A stretch of 64,000 bases of DNA, from assembly GCA_038380795.1 (NCBI GenBank), contig CM076262.1, positions 67,848,629 to 67,912,628 of the forward strand. Direction: 5' to 3'. Positions 1-9,842 of the stretch are shown here, one piece after another. A model generated the notes under the pieces. That model did not search any database, was not told where the DNA came from, and saw only the letters and a list, made by a program, of their open reading frames with translations. The stretch is from Pyrocephalus nanus (taxonomy: Eukaryota > Chordata > Aves > Passeriformes > Tyrannidae). Made by a program: the position numbers and the translations under genes. The stretch's first letter is position 1. Every line of letters starts with the position of its first letter.

Positions 1-829
1 AGAGAGATAGGGGATTGGAAATTTCCAGTGATTCTTTTGTAGACTAAAGTGGTTTAACTGTGTCTGCTCATATAAGAAGACTACTCTAATTCTCATGGGT
101 CAAGAAAGAGTACAAACAAAATCTACATTCCCTCTCTACATTAGCCAGAAGCACATATTCTCAGAAAGGAAACAGGACTGAAAACATTAGCTGCTGTACC
201 AAAATATACAGGCATAAAATAAAATCACTCTGGAAATCTGAGACCCAAATCTCTTCAAAGTTTTATGAAAAAGAGAGCCCATGCATTTAGAGCTAAACTG
301 GATGAATCCATCACTTGACTCAATACCCCAAGGAAAAATGCAGCACATAGTATATTAAGTTAATAAAAAACAAACAAATATACAGCTAATAAGTCTGAAA
401 ATTCAAACCTTAAGTTCCTCATTATAAAAGCCACAAGTGACTTTCTAGGCAGGACTACTCAAACCACTATGCTGCATCCCTTGGGGCAATCAAGTTTTCC
501 TTCCCATCTTCTCTGCTGCTTTTGTACTGTATAAAAGTTCAGTTGTCTGGGGCCCAGCCACTTTCAGGCAACTTTGAGCAGTCTCCAGCCTAGTGATGAG
601 ATGACCATATGTGATGAAAGGACAAAGTTAACTCTCAGTTTCGGAGTTAGTGTTGGTGTTTCATGTGCCACATGATGAATAACAACATGAGAGGCCGCTA
701 TTCTTCTGAAATATAATTGGCTTTTCTTTAGAGAATGGCATAGAGAAAACTAAAAAAAATGGGGTAATGTTCAGGTCATGCTCAGACAGATTAACTTCCT
801 GGTGCCTCTTTCAAACATTATCTTCCTGC
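1..829. other. AT-rich non-coding stretch
   Basis: No ORF of note, repeat family or RNA gene is recognisable here. It is ordinary AT-rich intergenic or intronic sequence with short A-rich runs. Confidence 0.6.
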
Positions 830-1871
830 TTCTCCTCTCTCAGAAGCACAAACAGGTCATCCCACCTTTCCTTTTGATAGTTCTGCTTTTCATGCAACAT
901 TTGGTGACTGAACAGAGGTGCTAACCCAGAGACATCTAAAGGCTGGCAGCTTGATTTCACATTCCTTCAGACATGCTGAGTTCCAGAACAGCCTGTTGCT
1001 TCCTGTTCTGCTGAGACAGAGCAGGTTTCCATCTTGCTGCTGCCCCACCACACCTGGTTGGGGGTTTTTCCTTCTGCCTCCTCTCTTCCTGCCAAGAGGG
1101 GGGAGCCCGCAAGATGTCGGCCAGACACCACAGTACTGAATGAACCCCTGTGCCCTGTTCCCAGCAGCCCCAAATGTCACTCCCCTTTTGTGCCCAGCTC
1201 TCAGACTCATCCCTCCCAAGCCCATCTCTTCCCTGTCTCCTGGATTCATTTTAAACATAGCCTGTGTCCTGTAAGATTGGCTGTCGTTTTGCTCCTTTCC
1301 CTGGACAGTTCAGCTGCTCTTGTTCTTTGATTCATTCCTCTAGAGTTGGATGTCTTTTTCTCAGCAAGTCCTCCTATAAACTGGAATCACATGTCCCACA
1401 AATGATCCTGTCTCTAATTAGGAGATCTTTTATGTCTCTAACGTACATGTGCATGCCAGAACTTTCTGCAATATGATGCAAGCATCTATCCTCTTCTCTG
1501 CTTCTTGCTTTTGGGATTTAGAGAAAAGTATCCCTCTGCTGCCTCCTGTACGTTCTCCTCAGGTATTTTCCCCAGCTCTTTCAGCATTTGTATATTCATT
1601 CCTGGCAATTTTATTTCACTTTTCCATTTTGTCCTGTGGAAACATTAAGCTGTACCTTCATTTTTACTCCCTTTGTCAGGTTCACATACAGACAGAGCTC
1701 TTCCACATTCACCTCAAATCTTCCTGGCCTGGCAGTTTTGCATTCCAAGGGGTCTGGTTCCTTGCAGGGGTTACTCTGCCCGTTTCTTAGTGCTATTAAT
1801 CAGATCTTTTTCTGTCTGTGGGTCTCTCAGCCTGCTGGATGCTAACCACGTTTCTGTGCACAGTATGTTAG
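830..1871. other. Pyrimidine-skewed tract ending at a strong splice-donor match
   Basis: The + strand is markedly rich in C and T over roughly a kilobase, most clearly from 960 to 1860. It carries several short overlapping ORFs of 60 to 120 codons, none resembling a known protein. The tract ends at TTAG|GTAAGTA, with the exon/intron junction after 1871, a near-perfect vertebrate 5' splice site. It could be an exon of an unannotated transcript or an old unrecognised repeat. The skew and donor motif are visible; the exon idea is inference. Confidence 0.25.
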
Positions 1872-1879
1872 GTAAGTAA

Positions 1880-2669
1880 CATGAAGGCTCCCTACTTTTG
1901 CAGTGAACTTCAATATGGGTATTTAGACAGCTTTACTACCTGTAATATGTGGATATTTCAATCAGGTACAATGAGAGTAAAATATCCAATGTTTCAGACT
2001 ATGCTCCTGTTTCCAAGTTCCAGCTGGGTTGCCACAGCCGTTGTGACAGGAGGTTGTTCTCTCCAGTTTGGCAAACACCTCCAAATCTCATGCACCCCTT
2101 AACTCCCTCCTGCCTCAGCAGTGCATTTCTCTTCCTAGACTTCTAAGGGCCGTGTTTAAGAAAACTACAACATTCTCCAATGGCATATTTCCTAAGAAGA
2201 AGTGATGGTGTCAGTCAGTCCCAACTGCAGATAAACACTCTTGTTTGAAAAATTCTGGAAGCAATGCTTGAACCTAACAAATCGCCTGGCAGAATGATTT
2301 CTCTCCTCTGAATCACAGCTCCTCAACTCCATAGCAGATAGAACCTGTCTCTCCATTTATTCATGCCTCTAAGAGCTTCTAAGCTCCATAAGCTGAAGGG
2401 AAATGACATTTTAATCAAGTACATAAGCTGTGAAAGAGTCTGAGGCTGTGCTCTGGGAAGATGCTAAAGCCCGCAGGAGCAGAGCCCTGCAGAGCTCCTG
2501 AGGAGCTCCCCAGATTCCCCTCCACGGATGCCCTGGCATGGCATCACAGTGCTCCCTGATGCAGAGGGCAGGAGGGCGCTGAGACTCATGGCACAGACAG
2601 CACTTCCAAGTGGGTCCCACACAGCCCCAGGGACTGACAGCCCAGCACACATAGCACCCTCAGGTCACT
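1880..2669. other. Non-coding stretch, mildly GC-rich at 2410-2660
   Basis: The short ORFs here look like chance frames. No repeat family or RNA gene was recognised. Confidence 0.5.
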
Positions 2670-3108
2670 TCAGAGAACTACAAACTCCTTGAAAGCCTTG
2701 AGGAGAACAAATGAAAATCCTGCAAACAAAGACATCAGGAGGGGCCTCGCTCTGCGAGGGCACCACTCCTCCCCCGGCCAAAGAGAAGCCATCAAGTCCC
2801 ACAAGCAAAGGACACTCCCGGCCAACTGGTCCTCTCCCAGCAGAGCAAAGGTGCTGAGCTTCAATCTGCCACTGCCTCTCTTGGGGGCCTCAGCAAGAGC
2901 AAGTTTTAGGAGCAAAGATTTGGCTAGTGCAGGCCTTTCTTTTTCAAATGCAATTTTAAGGCTTAACGTAATTGTTGCTAAAAATAAGGTAATAAAAGGG
3001 TTCCGGTCTTGCACTATAATGAAGTGCAGGCTCAATTGTTTGAAGAAGGAAAATTGCATTGATGAGACTGGATCAAAGACAAACAAAAAATTACTTATTT
3101 CCTCTTGA
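2670..3108. other. Overlapping sense/antisense ORFs, possible conserved non-coding element
   Basis: A 139-codon frame on + (2689-3108) and a 138-codon frame on - (2670-3086) cover nearly the same bases. Neither product resembles a known domain. Both are basic and low in recognisable motifs. The right half (about 2930-3090) is AT-rich with homeodomain-like TAATTG words and no low complexity, which is a texture often seen in conserved non-coding elements. Coding status is doubtful because neither frame has homology, a splice context or a strong start. Confidence 0.2.
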
Positions 3109-3109
3109 G

Positions 3110-6100
3110 ACTAAAAATTTTAGGAGGCTCATGCTTTTTTAAGCAGCCCTTACTGCAGTTCAGAGGCAGTGAGATCTTGTAGTCAGATTTAATTTATTCA
3201 CAAAACAAGAAAAAAAAGAGAAGTGGGCACATGAAAACTTCAGTGTCTGAAAACACTCAAAGAAAATCAAATGTAGCAGTTCCTATTACAAAGTGGAACA
3301 TGCGCCCAAGCTTGCTTTGTTTCAGAAATGAGTTGCCACACAAACAAGAGAATGGCATTAGCATCAGAAATAATTTTTGCCATCCCCAGGCAGGAAACCT
3401 CCTGCTAAACTTCAGAGGCACCACTGTTTTTAATTCCTTGCCAACTTACACACTTGTCATGACTGTTGGGATGCCAACCATTTCATGACAGAATCCAAAT
3501 AGCAAGAATTTTTAATCCAGGAAATACTCAGGGCAAGTTATGTCAGTCCCAGCGCCTCACTCCAGAGTCTGAGAATATTGCACAGCGGCTACATTTAAAT
3601 CTAAAATACACTTAAAATACTTATTTTTTCATGCTCTTTTTTCATAATTAATTGTTTATTGTTATTGTTATCAGTTTGCTAAATCTGAACTTTGTGGACA
3701 CATAACTTCCTTGTCTAATAATACTCCAGAGAACCGAAATTCTCAACAAAAAAAAAGAGCAGAGAGGCCAAATAAGTGCTTGAACCCAGTTCTGTAGATG
3801 TACGGCCTGATAATGCCAACCATCTCAGGAGGCCTAGCCTTGCCTGGGATTTGTCAAGCTCTTCCAAAAAGAGCTGAGTGCTCTCACTGTCCGTTTCCTG
3901 TACTCATGGCTCACCAACCCACTTAAGGTTGCCTGTGTGCAAGGGAATCTGCTTCCTGCAGCTCAGTGAGAAACAAAATTGCACACAACCAAAACCTCTT
4001 TCTTTACCTCAACACATCCAAATAACTTTCCAGAAAATTAAGAGGCACAGGGCCAGCCTTTCCCCTCGGCTGGGTTTGAGAACACCATACTCCTTGGGCC
4101 AGAACTGAGAAATCAGAAATAGGAAAACTACACTGGATTCTGTGTTTGCACCTGAGTTTAAAATGCCTCATTTCTCACTTTGCAGTAGGTAATACAAGGC
4201 CAGATTTACTGATTTCTATTTCTGTCTGGAGCATGCATCTGTCAGAGGCACTGCACACATCCAGGACATGAGAAGCACGGGAGAGCGGTTCTTCCTCCCT
4301 CTGAGAGTATCCAGAGCAAGTGTACTTGAAGGAAGGTTTACTGAGTACTAAAATACTTTTCAAGTATGATCCAAAAAATTCTCACATGAATACATGAGAA
4401 CCAACAGAATGAAAAAACAGTCAGAAGAGTATTGAATGTTTGCTAGTGAAGACACAGAGGTTAGTTTTTTTCCAAAATGAAGTATATTATTACGGAGAAA
4501 ATCGTGTATCAACACAACAATAAAAAGAGAAGCTAGTATTTTTGTATACACTGAAGATGTTCTCACTACAAATTTATTTTAATTAACAAGTTGTGACAAT
4601 ACCTGATTTTACTGTTAACTGTGTTTCTTCCTCAAAAAATGAACTCCAGCTTGCAGAGACTTTAACCTTAACAAGACTTCATACATTAAAGTTCTTGGAA
4701 TAAACCACTTCCTTAAAAATACATGAGGATCAAGTTTTAGATGATTTTGATTTAGTTTCTGATCTTGAAATTTATTCTGAGGTCAAGTCCTAAAGAGATA
4801 CATGTATTACTAGACTTAAGTATGTCAGAGGTAGCAATAATAACTCACCGTTTTCTTAATAAGAATAATTACCTCTTAATGGTTTTCTCTCTCTCTTCAC
4901 TTTTTATAAAGACGACTCTTGTGGTAAGCTATTTATGTTTTAAATTCAGTATAAAATATATGGACACCCAAATCTCAGTTTTTCAGCACCACTGGCACAC
5001 AATGAAAGTCATAAAAAAAAGACAGAAATGAGCAAAGTGGTAACATTTCCTCAATAGAAGTCATCTTTCTATATAGTTATTTAAGGCCTTGAAACTCCCA
5101 ACCCTCAAGTACCTTTTCAGCAGATATGGGCAGCCCCAGACTGGTATCCCCAGGTGTCGCAGAGACAAATGCGCTTTACAGCCAACAAACACATGCTAGC
5201 TTGGACCAAGCTCTGAGAGGAATCAAATCATAGACTCCAAGGGCTCTCAGAGAAACTGTGATCATGGCAACTCTCTCTTACCCACCAGTGACCCCCTAGG
5301 ACTGACATTTCAGCTGATCTCAACTGTCTCAGAGCTGACACAAAAGATGCACAACCCCTGAAGTTAAAAGGTCTGTCAAACATGAGGCTTTGTCCCCAGA
5401 CACAGGCAATCCAAGACACTTTACATATTTATACACATGTATGCAACACATATATTCACCCACATACATGTTTCCTATGCAAACCAAAATAGTATCACCT
5501 TGTGTCAGGATTCCTGGAAAGCTTTTTCACGTTCTTGATGCAATGCACAGGCAGGCCATGCAGGCTACAGATCAGCACAATGGATCCATCAGGCCAGTGG
5601 TCATTTACACTAGTCATTTCCAGAAACGAGACACTGATGTCATGCTTACATAAGGCTCTGCCTGTGTTCATTAATACTCTGGTGCTCTGGGGTGCACAGT
5701 GTGGTACCAGTGTCTAGCTATCATTCTTATCCTACAGCATTTGGAGTGGGATCAAAAATGAAAAGACGCATGCTTTGCCTGTACTGCGAAGGCACAGATC
5801 ATGGGAGGACAGGGGATAATCACATTTAATAAATAAATAAATATCCATGCTGTCAATTCCCCCACACTTATTACTGACTCCTATGCATTCTACCACAAAT
5901 ATTCTTTGATTCTAACAAGAAAGAGGAGCTGCAAAGGCTGCAAGAACACTTATGCCCATTACCATTTTACTTATAAACTTGTCTGACTATAAACAAATGA
6001 AAAATAGTTGTTTGTATGCCCTGGCCAAACTCCTAAGGCTATAAAGTGAGCTTTCCATTATTTATCATAAGCAGCACTTGATACTGCCTTGAATGTGAAC

Positions 6101-6525
6101 ACCTGCACCACTAGTAACTATGCCCAGCATTTAGAAAGCAAGGTTTCTGGCATGAATTTTAGTTATAGCTAGGACCTGAAACAGAAGCAGGAGAAAAGGA
6201 GTCCTGTATAATAGAACATAGTGATAGGCTCTGGAAAATGCTCCATACAAAATCCTATGACCACAGTGATGGAGAAGGGATCCTGAGGACACCCTAGCCA
6301 CCTGTACTACATTGACAGAGCAATTAGGAAATACACTGGAAGAATTTAATTCACCAGATGTAAGAGAATGGATAGCACTGCTGAATGCAAAACAAAACCA
6401 CTAAGGACAAGACAATGACATTAACTGAATACAGTGCAAATATTGCAGCTATTTCTCAGGAGCTAAGCAAGCCAAAATACATTGTCCTACTCAGCAGTTC
6501 CTACTTGTCCTACTTACACTATCAC
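3110..6525. other. AT-rich non-coding stretch
   Basis: There are scattered short ORFs of 60 to 90 codons without recognisable products, and several A- and T-runs. No transposon family, RNA gene or promoter could be supported. Confidence 0.55.
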
Positions 6526-6536
6526 TTTTTTTTTTT
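6526..6536. repeat. T11 homopolymer
   Basis: A run of eleven T residues lies just upstream of the RTE insertion site. It is outside the target-site duplication, so it belongs to the pre-insertion locus. Confidence 0.9.
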
Positions 6537-6554
6537 GTAGTTAAACATTTCTGT

Positions 6555-6564
6555 ACTTTGACAT
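6555..6564. repeat. Left target-site duplication of the RTE LINE
   Basis: The 10-bp word ACTTTGACAT occurs here and again, identically, at 7489-7498, exactly flanking the RTE homology. This is the expected signature of target-primed reverse transcription. The flanking bases differ (T before the left copy, G before the right), which bounds the duplication at 10 bp. Confidence 0.8.
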
Positions 6565-7488
6565 CCTGCTTTGCAGAGGGTGCTGAGCTTTTTGGTCTGT
6601 CTTGAAGAAGACAGAAGTTTTATATCAGCCTGCACCTCAGGAAGTCTCCCATCATCCCCATATTACTATTGGTGAAACAGAGCTCAAATCAGTCCAGCAG
6701 TTTAATAACCTGGGAAGCATCATCTCCTCAGATGGTAAGATTGATGCAGAAATTGACAACAGGATAGCAAAGGAATACAGAGCTTTCGGTAAATTCCATA
6801 AAAGAGTGTGGCAAAACAAACACCTGAAGAAAAGTACTAAGATCAGTGTTTACAGAGCTATTGTACTGTCTACTCTTTTATATGGCTCTGAATCCTGGGT
6901 CATTTACCGGCACCACTTGCGTCTCTTAGAACGCTTCTGTCAGCGCTGCCTCCGCACAATCCTAAACATCCACTGGATGGATTATGTGACCAACACATCT
7001 GTCCTTGAGCAGGCAGCAGTCACGAGCATTGAGGCCATGCTGCTGAGATCACAGCTGCGTTGGGCAGGGCACGTCTCCAGGATGCAGGACCACCGCCTCC
7101 CTAAGATCGTGCTCTATGGGGAACTTGCCACTGGCTGCCGCAAGAGAGGAGCCCCGAAGAGGAGATACAAGGACTGCCTGAAACAATCCCTCAGCCTTGG
7201 CCATATTGATCACCACCCTCAGTCTACTCTGGCCTCCAATCAGGAGGCCTGGAGACACACCATCTACAACGCTGCTGCTGCTTTTGAGAACACACGCAGG
7301 ATCACTCTCGAGGAGAAAAGACAACGCAGAAAGAATCGCGTCTCGTCAATATCACCTGGGGAGTCTTTCTGCAGCGCCTTCTGCAACCAGACTTGTCTAT
7401 CTCGCATTGGCCTTTTTAGCCATCAGCGCGCTTGTTGCAAGCGTGGGTAGAGCCCTTCTCAAATCTTCATTCGTGAAGCCTAGCCATG
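6565..7488 (+). mobile_element. 5'-truncated RTE-clade LINE (AviRTE-like)
   Basis: This 924-bp insertion carries the C-terminal part of an RTE-type endonuclease/reverse transcriptase and a short 3' UTR, bounded on both sides by the same 10-bp direct repeat. The left end lies inside the reverse transcriptase, so the endonuclease and the catalytic RT core, including the YxDD box, are absent. This is the usual outcome of incomplete reverse transcription. The 3' end (about 7465-7488) has a GAAGCCTAGCCATG-type terminus like those of RTE elements, with no long poly(A). Among birds, RTE copies of this kind are known from the AviRTE family, found patchily in groups such as parrots, hummingbirds, hornbills and suboscines and attributed to horizontal transfer. 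The family name here is an inference from protein features. The copy cannot move by itself. Confidence 0.85.
6602..7450 (+). pseudogene. C-terminal fragment of RTE reverse transcriptase, open frame
   Basis: This is a 282-codon frame without internal stops, the tail of the RTE pol protein. Visible landmarks are the F-x-NLGS motif at residues 34-39 (part of the post-catalytic RT region), STLLYGSESW at 90-99, LRWAGHVSRM at 152-161, an LYGEL/KRRYKD segment at 171-191, and a Cys/His cluster at the C terminus (C257, C261, C265, H274, C278) in the SRIGLFSHQRAC context typical of RTE zinc-knuckle ends. The first codon is TTG, so there is no true start. It is simply where the frame begins to match the family. 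Just upstream (6587-6604) an AF-W-S-V-L reading looks like the family's AFGL...LKK stretch disturbed by small indels, and an in-frame TGA lies at 6584-6586. It is not expected to be a functional gene. The long open frame suggests a fairly recent insertion. Confidence 0.85.
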
Positions 7489-7498
7489 ACTTTGACAT
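7489..7498. repeat. Right target-site duplication of the RTE LINE
   Basis: Identical to 6555-6564 (ACTTTGACAT). It starts directly after the RTE 3' terminus. Confidence 0.8.
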
Positions 7499-7499
7499 A

Positions 7500-8210
7500 T
7501 ATTTTTAAAAGAATACCGAAAATATAATACAAGCTTTCATTTTTAAATACTAAGCAATTCCTTCAAATATATATATATTATTCAATCCTGGTAGTAAACT
7601 TAGGCTTATTCTTTCTGCTTTGATTACTTAAATACTGCATTGAAGTTTTCTCACATGCCATTGCTCCTACAGATATCTCAGCAGAGAGATCGGCGCACAC
7701 ACAGGATCTTCTCTGCCCTAGAATTACACTTTCGCATCAGCTTCTACTTTACAGCTAAGCTGTTTGTTCTTGTTTTCTAAAACTTACCTCAAGTTTCAAA
7801 AGATTCTTCCAGGAGTCCTGAAAACACTGGGACAGAAAACTTCTCCTTGGTGACTTTTATTATGCATTTTGAATGACAGTTCAGATGAGGAAGAGCTTTT
7901 TTGGTGTTAAATTCTGCTGTAAATTTCATCCTTCTGGCAGGGTGACTACATCCAGGCTGATAGGCTGCAAAAATAATTAAAAGAACCAACTTTCACCATG
8001 CAGAAATATGCAAATATGTATCAACTAAAGCACAAAACATCTGTCAGGGTTTTCTTTTCTCTGCTTTTCTAACTCTGGGACAGGATATCAATATTAGCTG
8101 TAAAAGAAAGGCTGCCTCAACACTGCATTTAGATCTTGAACATGCTAAGAGGTGTGTACTCCAGTGAGCATCTAGGAGTTGGACTTTCTTTCACAAAAAC
8201 ATCCATTTTT
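7500..8210. other. AT-rich non-coding stretch
   Basis: It contains a short (AT)n run near 7567-7579. No gene or repeat family was recognised. Confidence 0.55.
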
Positions 8211-8223
8211 TTAGCTGGGTCCT

Positions 8224-8808
8224 ATGTTGGAGCATAGGCAGCGAAGAACAAGACATTTTTTGTGCACACAGTTTAACTTGGCAAGGGCAGCAATTCTCAA
8301 ACAGAGATTCTGTTCTTTTTGTGTCCTTTTCCTCATCCTGCTGCTCGATGCTCCCCTCTCCCAGTCCTTGAGCCTTGAGTTGCGCTGCGAGGAGCGACGC
8401 CCTTTGTCCGGAGCCTGCACTGGTCCTCCAGGAACAGCAGCACCCAGAGCAGAGTGCACACAGCTTCCCGGGGCTCCCTGCCCAGGGACATGGGCACTGG
8501 GACAGCGGATGCTCCGGGCGGTGTCAGCGCTGGGGGAGAACATGCGCCTGCCCCTGGGCTGGCAGGGCGTGGAGCCCACACAGCCACAGAGCAAACTGGA
8601 CCCGAGCATCTTCTCAAGCATCTTGTGGAATATTTATTACAAAGGTTTTCTGGTAGGCAGAATAGCGGTGGCGCAAGCAGTGGTGGTACCTCACCTGGTA
8701 ACTACACAGCCCATAAACCCACACCGGAGCCTTCCTGAGAACACTGTGGCTGCTCAGAAAGCCAGAGATAGAGTCCACACTGCAAACTTAAATCTAAGAC
8801 TGAAATAA
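8224..8808 (+). other. 194-codon ORF of unknown status with a hydrophobic N-terminal segment
   Basis: A + strand frame runs through a locally GC-rich patch. Residues about 30-48 form a Leu/Phe/Cys-rich hydrophobic stretch that could pass for a signal peptide, but it starts about 30 residues in. The rest is Pro/Gly/Ala-rich and matches no family I know. Another frame on the opposite strand (8211-8621) is also open for 136 codons, as GC-rich DNA tends to be. I saw no clear splice or promoter context. It is most likely a chance ORF, possibly a lncRNA exon or an old repeat. Confidence 0.12.
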
Positions 8809-9010
8809 TCAGTGGCTGCAGAACTATCTCAGCAGTCACAAGGCTCCTCCAAGAGCTCAGCCCGGTACAAACCCACCCTGCAGCGCTGAGGGCCGTGCCC
8901 TGCGCTCCCAAGGGACTCACCCCACGGGCAGCATGGATGTGCAAACCCGGCTGGGGTAAGCCACACCCTGCAGAGGCAGGAATTCCTGTTGCCCTGCTCA
9001 CACAGTTGCT
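8330..9010. other. GC-rich patch
   Basis: GC content is raised over several hundred bases against AT-rich flanks, with CpG-containing words mainly at 8380-8560. It is less dense in CpG than the three islands further on. Function is unknown. Confidence 0.35.
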
Positions 9011-9655
9011 TGCAGACACCTCAATGATCCCTTGAGCAGTATGAGTAGCTTGACAATTTAATCCTTAGTGGTGGTTACAGTGCAAGGTCTACCTTTAAAA
9101 ACATCTGTCCCAGATCAGCTCAATATGTAAATAACCCCCACATATCTTTAATACAATTAAAGGTATTTTTATATTTAAATATTTAATAAAACATGTGAAA
9201 TATTAGATTTAACTGTACCTATGCAGAATACATGAACAACTTTCTATAGCAACACATATGCTGTTGGACTCAGCAAGCAATTTTTATAGTGGCAGGGTGA
9301 TTAATTTCAATCCATACTTCTAAACATGTCTCAGACCATTAATGTATACTTTAATTACTGTGCCAAGCAAAGGAGCACATAATAGTAGCTATCATTTCAA
9401 AACTTTACAGATACGGTTCACTATTTGAAAAAACCCTTCTTAGATGAACATTTGCTTTACAAAAGCAGCAGACTCTTGATCTTATAGATATTGCTTAATT
9501 TTAAAATCAAAGCACAAATTTCATGATATTCAGTATTGTTCTTAAAGCCTCAGTTTTGCAGTTATGCAACTACACAACACTTAATTAAGACTAAGTAGAT
9601 CTCTAAGCCTCATGTTCTATGCTTAAAACATGCATCCTAGCAGCTCAAAAAGTCA
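9011..9655. other. AT-rich non-coding stretch
   Basis: No ORF, repeat or RNA gene is recognisable. Confidence 0.55.
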
Positions 9656-9659
9656 GTCA

Positions 9660-9842
9660 AGCAATGGAAGGGGCTGCACAGAGAGGATGTGCAGTCTCCA
9701 TGCTCCCAGGCTTTCATGATCCAACTGGATGAAGCCTTGAGCAGCCTGGTCTGATCCTGGGGCTGACCCCACTTTGAGCAGGAGGCTGCACTAGATGCCT
9801 CCTGAGGTCCCTTCCAGCCTGGAGGATGAGTCTGTGACCATT
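9660..9842 (+). mobile_element. CR1 LINE 3' end, severely 5'-truncated
   Basis: The order of words matches the 3' end of avian CR1 elements: an opening GGGGCTGCACAGAGAGG-type segment, then GATGAAGCCTTGAGCAGCCTGG at about 9730-9751, an ACTAGATG word, GAGGTCCCTTCCAGCCT at 9804-9820, and a decayed octamer tail (GAGTCTGTGA) at 9829-9838. Only the last roughly 180 bp remain, which is the usual state of CR1 copies. The single degenerate octamer and scattered substitutions point to an old insertion. No flanking duplication was evident, as expected for CR1. Confidence 0.8.

Noticed and set aside
5228..5420. Possible reverse-strand CR1 starting at an ATCATAGACTCC word
   Set aside because: The sequence that follows does not match the CR1 3' end order on the minus strand.
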